The position numbers and the translations under genes are program-made. 64,000 nucleotides of DNA from Crocodylus rhombifer (lineage: Eukaryota; Chordata; Crocodylia; Crocodylidae): contig JAVSML010024434.1 in the NCBI GenBank assembly GCA_038503035.1, forward strand, positions 722,177-786,176. Reading direction: 5' to 3'. The notes beneath the pieces are model-generated. The model did not search any database. It had not been told where the DNA came from and worked only from the letters and a program-made list of their open reading frames with translations. This document shows, piece after piece, positions 12,401 through 22,850 of this stretch. Numbering within the stretch: the first letter of the stretch is position 1; every line of letters starts with the position of its first letter.

Positions 12401-13839
12401 GCTGCATTGTTGCCTTTTCAGAAACGTGTAAAACCCTGGCATAGCTGCTGATCACTAAAGACCCCAACAAGCCTTTTGCTAGAGCAGGAATTAGGCTAGG
12501 AATCCTGACTGAATCCCAGCTCAGGTAATTACATGCTGCCTCTCAGGAATTTTAATTGGGCATTTATTCTCCTTGACTTCCTGTCTTAAAGAGCAGCTTT
12601 TCAGGGAGAAGCTGTATTTTGATGGCAGAGCTGACAATCCCTGTATGCTCAGTTTCAGGAGTAATAGTGCTTTATTAATGCATGACGTTGTTAGCTGCTT
12701 CTGGAGAAGGAAACTCTGAACAGCCCACTGAAATTCCTCCTGAAAAGGCTCTTCGTGCCTCAGTGCATCACCTAATCCCTTTCAGGCTACATGTTAACTT
12801 CTTTGCATTAGATTTTTCCTCAAAAAAATCTCTGACATTTTCAGCAAATTAATGACAGAATAATTAAACTCAGAAAGCTGGTATCAGAATGGTAAACATG
12901 TGCTTTCCTGGTGCTTGTTTAGGACCCAGCTACCTTAAAATAAAAGAGTCCACTCCCTCCTACTGAAAGCAAGTCTGATGCAGTAGGTCATTTAGTAGGT
13001 CTTTTATCTCTTGAGCTTCAAGTCTCCGGGTTCCCATTCCTGATTCTGAGCTCCATGTGGGGTTTTGGTCCTAGAAGTGCTGCACAATCAGATGTGCTGA
13101 TGAACAGCAAGCAGTCTGATGGAAATATGAAAGTGTTCCAGAAAAGAAAACACCGTGTTTTTTAATAAACCAAACATAATCCTCCTGCTTTGATTAGGGC
13201 CCTGGGATGGAAGCTCTTAAGGTGGGCAGCAGCTCTTCAATTTGTTCACTGTTATTAGACAGAGTAGTGTGGTATGGCGGGGGGGGGGGGAGCAAACAGC
13301 TCTGTGATCAGAGAATCACAACCTGCTTGCCCCACTGAATGAGTAGGGCTAGAAAGGCCCAGTTATCAGTCTTCTCTTACCAAAGCTTCCTGGGAGTGAG
13401 GAGGTCTGAAGCACACTGTACTGTAATGCTAGCTGCTGTCTTACATTTCAGTGCTCAGGAAGACAACACCAGGAGGAAGAGAACCTGGGAGAGAAAACAG
13501 GTGGTATATGTAAGTAAATGCTTTAATGCTTGAGAAAGCCTATTGATTTTCTGTTGAAGAATAATTCCAGGAGCTGGACAATATGTACTTACTGTGTCTG
13601 TGGAACAAACATCCTAGGGTTTAAGAAACCATCCTTTACCTTCTTGGCCTATCCCAACAGTGGCACTCAGGGTATCCCACTGCCCTCAGTAGCAATCATA
13701 CCATTCTTCTGAATGAGATCTTAGAGTGTACTCCCTTTCTCCACAAGTGGCTAATGTTCAAAGGCCTCACTCTACACTTCTAGGATAGTAGGATCTTGCT
13801 TTTATCATGCCCATCCTCTTCATAAAGGAAGATATAAGG
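9426..13839. other. No gene recognised; CA/TA microsatellite and G-run inside
   Basis: Long non-coding stretch. It includes a degenerate ac/at/gt microsatellite at about 10132-10215 and a 12-G run at 13279-13290. Short open frames (for example 11988-12311 +) show no recognisable domain and no convincing pair of splice sites. Confidence 0.45.
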
Positions 13840-14143
13840 CAATGATTCTCAACCAGGGTGCCATAGCATCCTGGGGTACCCTGAAACTCTTTCAAGGGTG
13901 CCAGGGGATGCCAAGCCATTTCAGCACTGTTAGGTAGGCAGACATGGTTCACAAGATAGATAAACCCAGAGATTTCAAGTAGGAATCCATAATGTTACAA
14001 AAACTTTCTGACCTATTGTGGTCTTTCTGAGTTCCTGGCAGCAGAAAAAATACTTTATCATTTTGCCTTAGTCAAAAAATGAAAACGAAAAACTGGCATT
14101 TTTCAAGGGGTGACTCAAGTCTGAAAAGTTTGAGAACCATTTG
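13840..14143. mobile_element. hAT (Charlie-like) non-autonomous element
   Basis: The left end reads caatgattctcaaccaggg and the right end, reverse-complemented, reads caaatggttctcaaac. These match the CAxTGGTTCTCAA inverted terminal repeat type of Charlie-like hAT elements. Flanks carry approximate 8-bp duplications (tataaggc / tgtaaggc). About 300 bp with no transposase, so a MITE mobilised in trans. Confidence 0.75.
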
Positions 14144-15546
14144 TGTAAGGCCTGATTTTCTATCGCCTTGCACCTTGGCAATCCTTTACCCAAAATGGTT
14201 TAATATCCCCAGTGGGCTTGGGCATTAGACTCTCTTTGCATGGGACAATACAAAGTGCAAGACCAAAGAATCAAGCCTCATTTATCTGGGCCTGTGTGTA
14301 CTCTTGCTGAGTACAGCACTGCTGCTGAAGTTGCTGAGGCAGTCACTGTACTGTCAGGCTTTAACTCACTACTGAAAAGCCCTGGAGAATAAAAGGTGTA
14401 ATATAAAACCAAATTTTCTCTATACAGAAGGAACTGATCAAGTAAGCATTTCATGAGGTTATCTTTATTTTCTGCAAAGCCTCTGAATATGATCTGGGCT
14501 GAAGACAGATGCCAAATAGCGTCAAAATTCTCTGCTGAGACCCGTGGTGCAGATTTATTTTAAGAGCAGCAGCAATAACCCAGAGCAGCTCTCAGCCACT
14601 TCTCTCACACTCTAGCATTGAAAAGCTAATGCTGCACAAGCAAGATTAGTCTGGGCCTGCTATTTTCTCACTTAAGTTTCAAGTGGCTCCTACTTCCAGC
14701 TACTCGTGATGTTTCATTGGCTGACAGCTTCCTCTCCTGAATACTATGAGAAAATATTGCCCTTAGGCAGTTGCCCCACTATTTCCTGCATGTCATAGAC
14801 TGAGAAACAGCCTGATCCATCTCAGAATGGACAGAAAAGGAGATCAAATTCTCTCTCTCAAGATGAACAAGATCTTTTCCAAGAGGTTTTTCTCTTCCTA
14901 GGGGACAATAGTAGCACTTGTTCTTGCTTTCTGTACTCCTGAGGAACCTTTAGCCTAATTTCCTCTTTTCCATTGCACTGCTCAGTGCTCACCAGGCTGC
15001 ATCCATGGGGAAAAATAACCCATCTACTGAGGAGACTTATATGAGCATAACAGCCACACTTGGTCTTCCAGAAGATTGAGGGAGGAACAAAGAAAGACAG
15101 GACCAGAGAGAATGAACAAGGTCAGCAACAGGAATCAGCCACTTCATAAACTCTTTGATACTATGAAAGTCACACTGTGAACTCACAACAGTTAAACAAG
15201 ATTTAATGAGTAAATACCTGCTGTTCTACTTGTTCTACATTGCCACCACACACACTTCATCATGCAGAAAAGGCAAGGAGTTAATCACATTATTGTAAGG
15301 CACACAAGGATTCGGGACCAGAAGAAGGTTCAGATGCCAAGGTGTCCAAGGAATTATACAAGGCATTTGCGTCTGTCTCTGTTGCTTTGGCTGATGCTAA
15401 AAATGTAGCAAAACAACTGTGGCGCTTTCCCTGTAGGTGGAGTGTCATTATGAAAAAGATCACCCTCTGTGTCACCAGAACCTGCTGCTTTGTCTCTTCT
15501 GAGCCCCACTGTCAGTTGCAGGTAGCATGAAATGTGGAGACTGGTA
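14144..15546. other. No gene recognised
   Basis: Non-coding sequence with no recognised exon, RNA gene or transposon terminus. Confidence 0.45.
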
Positions 15547-16222
15547 GGCTGCTGCAGGTAATCCTTTCTTCTGGAGCTGTAATAGGCTAGGCAGTGAAAT
15601 AACACCGCAAACATACCCAGCTTCACTATCAGGGGATGCAGGACTCACAGGAGGTCACTATCAGGGGATGCAGACCTGAGGTCACAGGTATCTCAGCTTG
15701 TCCATGTGGGAAAGCTGGAGTGCAGTAAATTAGGGTGCACAGTTACAACACACTAACTGCTGCACACAAACTCTGAAACAAGAGTACCCAGCCTCATGCC
15801 AGGAATGTCTGCACAAGGACTTGGGACGGAGCAGCTAGTTCACTGGACACTGATTTCCCTGTATAGACCCTTCAAGAGCCTGGCATGGGCTGAAGCAGGA
15901 GAGGAGTCACTCTGACTTGCCATGCGGACAACCGCAACCAAGACACAGGATTTAGTATTAAAGAGCCATAGTTTGTACCTGACCAATAATGTGTAAGATC
16001 CCTTCTCAAGGATGCATTGTAAGACCCCAAAGCAGTTTGCTTCATTTAATTGCAGACACATTTACTTATCTAGGGACTATAGCAGGGGCCAGAGTATCAG
16101 GATTCCTGGGTTCTTTCCCTGGCTCTAGCAGTGACTTGCTGTGTGACTTCAGCTCTACTTCAAACTGAAGACCTCAGCATCATCTACTTCCTAGTATAGG
16201 GAGGTTTTTGAAGTACTCCCAA
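15547..16222 (-). repeat. Left arm of a large inverted repeat
   Basis: This segment is the reverse complement of 22851-23527. Identity is very high in the middle: a 73-codon frame on the minus strand here (15840-16061) has exactly the same translation as 23012-23233 on the plus strand. It falls off at both ends. The translated frame resembles no known protein and is probably fortuitous. The segment includes a local direct repeat of tcactatcaggggatgcag. What family it belongs to is unknown. Confidence 0.9.
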
Positions 16223-17374
16223 TTGCCAGTGAAAGGGCTCTGGGAAGTTCAATGGATTATTGTTGTTGTGGTTATCCTAACTCACTGACTCCATTATTAC
16301 AGGGTCTGGATGGAGTTAGCATATCTTTGTTCTAAATATAAGAGATACTTTGCCCCTGTATCTCATACTGATGGTGTGTGGTTTGTCTAGCAAACTTCTA
16401 AATCCAGGACACAGGGCCTCCAGTGTGGCTTGGCTTTCACCAGGGCCTTCTCGTTACTCTAGATTGCCTCCTTGCTCTCATAAGCAGCTCACTGTTCAGT
16501 CTCTGCAGTAGAGTCACTGATGGCATAACTTGTGCATTTGATTCTGAGGCTGCCACGTCAGGAGTATTAATTCCTAGTCATCTGGCCATGTGCCCTGCCA
16601 GCAGTGCCCACACCTGCCAGGATTGCACAGAGTTTGGAAACCAAATGCTTTATTTCTGACTGATTTTCCTCATGCTCATTACAGGGCACAGCTTGGATTC
16701 GATGTCTTCTCTTCGCTTTCTTGCAGAGGGTGACAGACTGTTCTTTATTTAGTGAGGGCTGGGGCCTTCCAAGAAAAAATCGAATTTGCCATCATGGCAA
16801 TGGCAAAGCAGCTGGTGTTAGCCTGGGCTTCCTCCATCTGCCGGTTGTAGCCACTCATTGCAGCACATTTTATACTCAAGCTTGGAAACACTTTGGGCCT
16901 AACATGTTCTTTTATAATGTCTGTGGACAGAACCTAGCTCAATAAATACATAATTAACCATATAAATAACAGGTGGTAATAAGCAAAGAATGCAATATCA
17001 AATGCTGGGGGAGGTCTTTTCTTGTTTGATTGCTTGGGTTTTTATTTGTTTTCATTTGGGCAAGAATGTAAATGACACGGTACTGTGACGAAGCTGTGAG
17101 CCACAGAAAATGTTATACATAGTACTAACAACCAGGTGAAGACTGGATTAGTTCAGCATTCTGGCTGGTCTGGGCTTGCCTGATCAAATAAATTACATTG
17201 CACGTTTTCTAACACAAAGCCTGCTTACAATGAGCTCTGTGAAATTGCAATATAAAGGAAACAAAAGTGGAAAAATGAGAGAAAGGGGAAATGCACTTAG
17301 GAATAGCCAATAGGAAATGTCCAGCCTTAGTAAAACATAAGTGAGCACATAGAGGGAAAGAGAAAGGGACAAGC
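16223..17374. other. No gene recognised
   Basis: Non-coding sequence between the left inverted-repeat arm and the nested CR1 block. No transposon ends or exons recognised. Confidence 0.45.
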
Positions 17375-17900
17375 AAGATTCATATATTGCTGGAAGGGGC
17401 TGGAAGGGACCTTGCGAGATCATCGGGTCCAGCCCCCCTGCACTAGGCAAGAAAGATAACTGTCAAGTGACCCCAGCAAGGTGACTGTCTAGTCTCCTCT
17501 TGAAGATTTCCAGGGTAGGTGATTGCACCAGATCTGGAAGGAGTTTATTCCACAGTCTGGACACTCAACTGTAAAGAAGTTTATCCTAGTGTTAAACCTG
17601 AAATGGTCTTCCAGGAGTTTGTGGCCATTGCTTCTAGTTTTCCCCAAGGGTCCCCTGTCAGCCTTCTCCTTTTTAGGTTGAAGAGACCCAAGTCCCTCAG
17701 CCTTTCCTTGTATGTCCTGCCTCGCAAATGTCTGATCATACAGGTAGCTCTTCTCTGGATTCTCTCAAGCTTTTCCACATCCCTGTTGAAGTGCGGCCCC
17801 CAGAACTGGACACGTACTCCAACTGCAGTCTCACCAATGCTGAATAAAGCAGAAGAATCACTTCCTTGGTTTTCCTTGAGATGCATTGGTTGATGCTAGA
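17375..17900 (-). mobile_element. Old CR1 LINE, antisense, 3' portion
   Basis: The + strand starts with a reverse-complemented CR1 3' UTR (ggctggaagggaccttgcg). The minus strand then encodes the ORF2 C-terminal region: VQFWGPHFNRDVEKLERIQR and LGLFNLKRRRLTGD, with frame damage. It is the downstream part of a CR1 whose other parts lie at about 20311-20583 and 21742-22280. It breaks off near 17900 where a hAT-like element begins. Confidence 0.85.
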
Positions 17901-18447
17901 GGTATTAGAAATGGGGCCTATTTGTTTTGGATTTGGATTCGGCCCAAATCAGGGACAGTGATTTGTTGATTTGGATCACTGTCCTTGATTCAAATTGGCC
18001 AAATCCGAATCTGAAGATTCAATGCTGATTCAGAGAATCAGCAATTCGGACATAGACACAGCTTTAAAAGTTTTTTCTACATACCTTGAGGTAGCAGGCA
18101 TGGCTTGTGATCGCTGCAATGCTGGGGCAGATGGAGCGTCCCACAGGAGCGTTTGGGTCGTGGGGGGAAGCCTGCATGCTTGGCGGTGAACCCGGAAGTG
18201 GACCAGAAGTAGTTCTGGTCCACTTCTGGGTCCACTAGGGAGCATGCTGCACCCCCACATATGCCCCCTGGCTTGGCAATTGGCCGCAGGGGGACCCCGG
18301 GTACCTGCCCCCCCAGATCTAGGAGGCACCAGCTGCCGAGCCAGAAGCATGTTCCCCGGCAGACCTAGAAATGGACTGGAAGTGCTTCTGGTCCACTTCT
18401 GGGTCTGCTGCATGCTGGGGAGCCCTCCACTCTCCTGTGGGACACTC

Positions 18448-20158
18448 ATAGTTTCATAGTTTCATAGTTTGTAGGGTCGGAAGGGACCTGAACAGATCAT
18501 CTAGTCCGACCCTCTGCCATGGCAAGAAAGAGTACTGGGGTCAAATGACCCCAGCTAGATGTTCATCTAACCTCCTCTTAAACACCCCCAGGGTAGGAGC
18601 CGGCACCACTTCTCTTGCAAGCTGGTTCCAGACCCTAGCCACTCTGACTGTGAAGTAGCGCCTTCTGATATCTAACCTAAACCTACCCTCTGCCAGCTTG
18701 TGACCATTATTCCTGGTCACTCCTGGTGGTGCTCGGGGAAACAGTGACTTCCCCAATGCCTGCTGATCCCCCCTGACTAGTTTATAACAGGCCACGAGAT
18801 CCCCCCTCAGCCTTCTCTTTTGGAGGCTGAACAGGTTCAGGTCCCGCAGCCTGTCCTCATAGGGCCTGCCCTGTTGTCCCCTGATCATACGAGTGGCCCT
18901 CCTCTGGACCCTCTCGATGCCGTCGACATCCCTCTTGAAGTGCGGCGCCCAGAACTGGACGCAGTACTCCAGCTGTGGCCTGACCAGTGCCGCATAGAGG
19001 GGGAGGATCACCTCCTTGGACCTGCTCGAGATACATCTGTGGATGCATGCCAAGGTGCGGTTGGCCTTCCTGACTGCCTCTCCACACTGCCGGCCCATGT
19101 TCATCTTGGAGTCAATGATCACTCCCAGATCCCTTTCCGCCTCTGTGCTGACAAGAGGGGAGTTCCCCAACCTGTAGGTATGGTGCTGGTTGTTCCTCCC
19201 GAGGTGCATCACCTTGCACTTGTCTGTGTTGAAACCCATCCTATTCTCGTCCGCCCACCCTTGTAACCTGTCTAGGTCAGATTGTAGCCTGTTGCATCCT
19301 TCCAATGTTCCCACGTCCCCCCACATCTTAGTGTCATCAGCAAATTTGAACAGGGTGCTTTTTACCCCCTCGTCCAAATCGCTGATGAAGATGTTGAACA
19401 GTGCGGGCCCGAGGACCGAGCCCTGTGGAGCCCCACTGCCCATGTCCTTCCAGGTTGAGAAGGACCCATCCACTACCACCCTCTGGGTGCGGCCCTCCAG
19501 CCAGTTGGCGACCCATTTGACTGTGTGGGTGTCTACACCACAGCCCCCCGGTTTCTTAATGAGAACGTGGTGAGAGACAGTGTCAAAAGCCTTCCGGAAG
19601 TCCAGGAAGACTATATCCACTGCTACCCCTGCATCTAATGATCTGGTGATCTGATCGTAAAAAGCCACCAGGTTGGTCTGACAGGACCTGCCACTGATGA
19701 ACCCATGTTGGTTGCCCCTAAGCATGCAGTCTCCTGCTGGCCCCTCCTGGATGTGTGCCAGCATAATTTTTTCGAACAGCTTGCCTAGGATCGAGGTGAG
19801 ACTAGCCGGCCTATAGTTTCCTGGGTCTTCCTTCCTGCCTTTTTTGAAGATGGGGACCACACTGGCCCTCTTCCAGTCCTCCGGTACCTCACCAGAGCAC
19901 CACAAGTGCTCGTAAAGTTGTGCCAGGGGACTTGCAATGACCTCGGCCAGTTCCTTTAGAACTCTAGGGTGGAGATCATCTGGGCCGGCTGACTTGAATA
20001 CATCCAACCCCTCCAGAATCTCCCTAACTAAATCCTCGCTAACCCGTGGCCCAGGTGTGCCTCCCCCGGGTCCCAAGGGGGGCCCAGCAGGGAGGTGGCT
20101 GTTTTGGTCCCTACTTAGGAAGACGGAGGCAAAGAAATCGTTAAACATGTTATCTTTG
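18448..20158 (-). mobile_element. Young CR1 LINE insertion, antisense, 5'-truncated, RT frame open
   Basis: On the + strand the 3' tail appears as catagtttcatagtttcat, followed by the reverse complement of the 3' UTR and ORF2. The insertion is bounded by a 5-bp direct repeat cactc (18443-18447 and 20159-20163). Removing the insert restores the palindromic arm of the surrounding foldback element, which confirms both boundaries. It lacks the endonuclease, as expected for 5' truncation during target-primed reverse transcription. Of all CR1 copies in the window it is the least damaged. Confidence 0.9.
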
Positions 20159-20190
20159 CACTCCATGCGCCCCAGCATTGCAGCACTCAC
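18541..20190 (-). CDS. CR1 ORF2 reverse transcriptase, 5'-truncated but uninterrupted (549 codons)
   Basis: An open frame of 549 codons with the reverse transcriptase domain of CR1 ORF2, which copies the element's RNA at a nicked target. Visible motifs in order: FKSAGPDDLHPRVL (about 65-78), GNYRPASL (124-131), FLDFRKAFD with the first catalytic aspartate (195-203), APQGSVLGP (254-262), the palm FADD catalytic pair (283-286), YCVQFWAPHFKRD, VQRRATRMIRG and a C-terminal FKRRLDEHL. All expected catalytic aspartates are present. The frame begins at a methionine in the flanking DNA transposon. The first 9 or so codons read through the target site, so the start is accidental. The N-terminal endonuclease is absent, so the copy cannot move by itself. 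A functional protein is unlikely because no promoter is visible. Recent insertion is the best explanation for the lack of stops. Confidence 0.85.
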   Translation of the reverse strand: MSAAMLGRMECKDNMFNDFFASVFLSRDQNSHLPAGPPLGPGGGTPGPRVSEDLVREILEGLDVFKSAGPDDLHPRVLKELAEVIASPLAQLYEHLWCSGEVPEDWKRASVVPIFKKGRKEDPGNYRPASLTSILGKLFEKIMLAHIQEGPAGDCMLRGNQHGFISGRSCQTNLVAFYDQITRSLDAGVAVDIVFLDFRKAFDTVSHHVLIKKPGGCGVDTHTVKWVANWLEGRTQRVVVDGSFSTWKDMGSGAPQGSVLGPALFNIFISDLDEGVKSTLFKFADDTKMWGDVGTLEGCNRLQSDLDRLQGWADENRMGFNTDKCKVMHLGRNNQHHTYRLGNSPLVSTEAERDLGVIIDSKMNMGRQCGEAVRKANRTLACIHRCISSRSKEVILPLYAALVRPQLEYCVQFWAPHFKRDVDGIERVQRRATRMIRGQQGRPYEDRLRDLNLFSLQKRRLRGDLVACYKLVRGDQQALGKSLFPRAPPGVTRNNGHKLAEGRFRLDIRRRYFTVRVARVWNQLAREVVPAPTLGVFKRRLDEHLAGVI

Positions 20191-20310
20191 GAGCCCCTGC
20201 TATCTAGAGATATGTAGAAAAAACATTTAAAGCTGTCTATGTCTGAATCTTTCTGAATCTCTCCAAATTGATTTGGAGGTTTCCAATTCGATTTGGAGAG
20301 ATTAAAGGGT

Positions 20311-20583
20311 CCTTGGTGTCATCCGTGAATTTGACTAGTGAGCTCTTCACCCCCACATCCGAATCACTGATAAAGATGTTGAAAAGCACTGAACCAAGCA
20401 CACCCCCCTGAGGGACATCACTGGCCACCTCTCACCAAGATGACACAGATAATGTTCATTAGAGCTCTCTGGGTCCTACCCCACAGCCAGCTTCCTACCC
20501 ACCTGTTGAGCACTTAAGCCCACAATCCTCCAATTTTTCCTATGAGAACATCATGGGATACCAGATCAAAGGCCTTTTGAAAG
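20311..20583 (-). mobile_element. Old CR1 LINE, antisense, RT palm fragment
   Basis: The minus strand encodes [19 protein letters not shown] and KFTDDTK, the PQG and catalytic palm region of CR1 reverse transcriptase with FADD changed to FTDD. It continues toward 20583 where a solo LTR interrupts it. It is the middle part of the old CR1 that begins near 22280 and ends near 17375. Confidence 0.85.
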
Positions 20584-20588
20584 TCCAG

Positions 20589-21736
20589 TGTGACAGGTCA
20601 CCTTCCCTGGCACCATCTTTTTCATCATCCGCACCTCATGTGGGGCACCCTTGGGGCCTGTTTTGTAATTCTTCAGTCCCGCCCTAATCTTGTCTGCCAC
20701 GCCTTGCTGGAATCTTATTTTTTTGAGCGGGAGACTGCCTATTCTGGGTATGTTGGGGTCTCGCCTATTATGACTTAACCCTTGTGTCCTCTAGCTAGGC
20801 CTCCATGTTCAAACCCATTAAACAGGGTTGGACTCCGAGGCTCTAGCTTTTCCTGCTCCCTTATAGAGCACGGCACTCCCTGGCCCCAAGGCACGGGAGC
20901 CGGACCCCCACAACCAGTGGAGCAAGGGCCCAAGACCCAGGTACAACCCGAACCCGCCCCAGTTGGTCCAAACAAAAAACCCCCCAAAAGATAGACCACA
21001 ACCACACTCCGGTGCACCAGGCCTCCCTGGTCTTTTTAAAATAGTCCTTCCAATACTGGGGTTCATATCCCCCGGAAGCTGCGCCCTTACTGGTGCTGGT
21101 GTCCGCTCCAAAAAACTGCACCCTCACTGACACCGGTGTCTGTGCCCCCAAAGTCTGCGCCCTCACTGGCACTGGGGTCTGTACCCCCCAAAACTGCACC
21201 CTCCTTGGCACTGGGTTCTGTGCCCCCAAAACTGCGCCCTCCTTGGCACTGGGTACCCACTCTGAAGAGGGTCCTGAAAATGAGGCCTCCTCTGACCCCT
21301 AATAGCCTCTCCCAAGCCACCGGTCTTGTTCAATAATAAAAAAAATAAAAAATAAAAACTGTCACCAACCTATATGATCAAGCAAAGCAGCAGGTCAGCT
21401 TACAATTCGCAGGGTTCGTGCCTCAGCTCTCTTCTGTTGGCTACAGTCCTTGCTGTGGTGCGGCTGGCATCTTCCCACGGCTTCCATAGTTCCCACCTTT
21501 GGACTGTTCACCCAGCTTCCCTATGGTGCTCTCAGAGGCACTTCTTCCCCTTCAGCTGCTGTCCCCCCACTGCCATTTCACCCAGGGTTTTTATAGTCCT
21601 GCCTCTTCCAGTTAGCTGACTAGCCATCCCAGTTCAGCACTTCACTCCTTCCTCACCAGTCCTCCGAGCCCAGAAGGTTCTGGCCCTATAGGGGTACACC
21701 TTTTTCCTCGTGACAGGGTTTGGGTTCCCTGTCACA
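20589..21736. mobile_element. Solo LTR of an endogenous retrovirus, 1148 bp
   Basis: Begins tgtgacagg and ends cctgtcaca, a perfect 8-9 bp terminal inverted repeat with canonical TG...CA ends. It is flanked by a 5-bp target duplication tccag (20584-20588 and 21737-21741). Excision of the LTR joins the two flanks into continuous CR1 sequence, which confirms the boundaries. No internal retroviral genes are present, so it results from LTR-LTR recombination. Orientation is uncertain: the minus strand has a TATA-like ctataaaaaccctggg about 140 bp from one end. Short open frames inside are products of an internal minisatellite. Confidence 0.9.
21079..21256. repeat. Tandem repeat inside the solo LTR, about 38-bp unit
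   Basis: Units start at 21079, 21116, 21155, 21194 and 21232 (37, 39, 39, 38 bp and a partial). Each reads like ctgcgccctcactggcactg followed by gtgtctgtgcccccaaaa. Tandem arrays of this size in an LTR often lie in U3 and could multiply transcription-factor sites. Confidence 0.85.
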
Positions 21737-21741
21737 TCCAG

Positions 21742-22280
21742 GTATACAATGTCTACCTCCTCTCTCTTATCCAGGTGGTAAGATACCTGGTTGTAGAAGG
21801 AGATGAGATTGGTAAAACAAGACCTGCCATGCTGACGTCATTATGAATCCTACCTTTTGTGAGCGTATCACACATAGACTCCTTGATGAATTTTTCCAGA
21901 ATTTTCCCTGGAATAAAAGTTAGGCTAATTGGCCTATAGTTACCCAGGTCCTCTCTCCTTCCCTTCTTGAAGACGAGCACAACATTGGCCCCATTCCAGT
22001 CTTCAGGGACCTTCCCCAATCGCCACAAGTTTTGGAAGAGTTTTGCCAGAGGTCCCGTGATGACTTCAGCCAGCATCTTCAGCACTCTTGGATAAAGTTC
22101 ATCTGGTCCTGCTGACTTATAAATGTCTAACTTTTCTAACTGATCATGCACCAGTTCAACATTGACAGTAGGAACGCGGTCATTGCCACCATGTCCATTC
22201 TGAACCATATCCAGTATGCTTTTCCCCTTAGCCAGTGAAATACTGAAGCAAAGTAATCATTCAGGAGTTCAGCTTACTTG
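21742..22280 (-). mobile_element. Old CR1 LINE, antisense, 5' part of RT
   Basis: The minus strand reads, from right to left, LNDYFASVFHWL, then IYKSAGPDELYPRVLKMLAE, VPEDWNGANVV and NYRPISLTFIPGK. This is the N-terminal half of CR1 reverse transcriptase. It joins the 20311-20583 fragment when the LTR is removed. The 5' boundary is approximate. Confidence 0.85.
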
Positions 22281-22850
22281 TGTGCTGGCCTCCAGGCATG
22301 TTTCAGTCAGTGTTTCCCTGTCCCCTAGCAATCTTAGTTTAAGGCCCTATCTAAAAGATGGGCTATCCTGGCTGAAAACAGGGACTTACCCCTCTGCATT
22401 AGGTGGATGCCATCTCTTCCCAGGAGTCCTCTCTCCCTGAAATTGCACTGTGGTCAAAGAAATTGAAGCCCACCAGAGTCATCGGTTGACTTCTTTGACA
22501 CATCCTTCCCTCCTAGGTTTGTGGCCTGCAACCAGGAGCACGGAGGAAAAGATGATGAAATCAGATGGGATAGAAATGTTTTTAAATGACTAAGGCATAT
22601 ACTTCAATGTGACAGCATGCATCAAGCTTATGTTAAACATTATAACATAGTTACATTATAACACATTAGCCATTCAGCATTGAATCCTTGGGGCTTGATT
22701 CTCCATTATCATATATTGTTCACAGGGTTAAGTAAAGGTAAAAACACTATCAGTACAAGAATTGTGCATTTATCTTTCGTGGATGTATATGAATATTTGT
22801 GATGAGAGCAATGAAAAATCAGGCTGCTGATCTTTATCATTTATGCGCCG
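22281..22850. other. No feature recognised
   Basis: Sequence between the old CR1 and the right inverted-repeat arm. The first 150 bp may be a further piece of a decayed retroelement but no motif supports it. Confidence 0.4.

Larger units (their letters stand above)
17901..20310 (-). mobile_element. Foldback hAT-like element, interrupted by a young CR1
   Basis: The ends are rich in the gattcgg/aatcg motifs seen in the hAT copies at 33.8 and 44.9 kb, here in reverse orientation. For example, cactgtcc and ggccgaat blocks line up with the right end of those copies. Inner inverted arms of about 100 bp face each other: 18028-18127 reads gacatagacacagctttaaa and 20175-20275 contains its complement. 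Further inner arms at 18125-18157 and 18424-18447 extend the palindrome. A CR1 at 18448-20158 separates the two halves of the right arm. No transposase was seen. Outer boundaries are approximate and the host CR1 lost about 100 codons at the site. Confidence 0.7.

Noticed and set aside
15840..16061. 73-codon frame identical in the two inverted-repeat arms
   Set aside because: Identity is explained by the near-identical DNA. There is no homology, and the frame is not longer than expected by chance.
18820..19266. 148-codon + strand frame inside the young CR1
   Set aside because: Antisense shadow of the intact reverse transcriptase frame.
21079..21256. Possible CRISPR-like array
   Set aside because: The units are contiguous tandem repeats without unique spacers, inside an LTR in a vertebrate genome.
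20775..21336. Overlapping frames with repeated GT/P/K-rich units near 21 kb
   Set aside because: Products of the 38-bp tandem repeat in the solo LTR, not a repeat protein.
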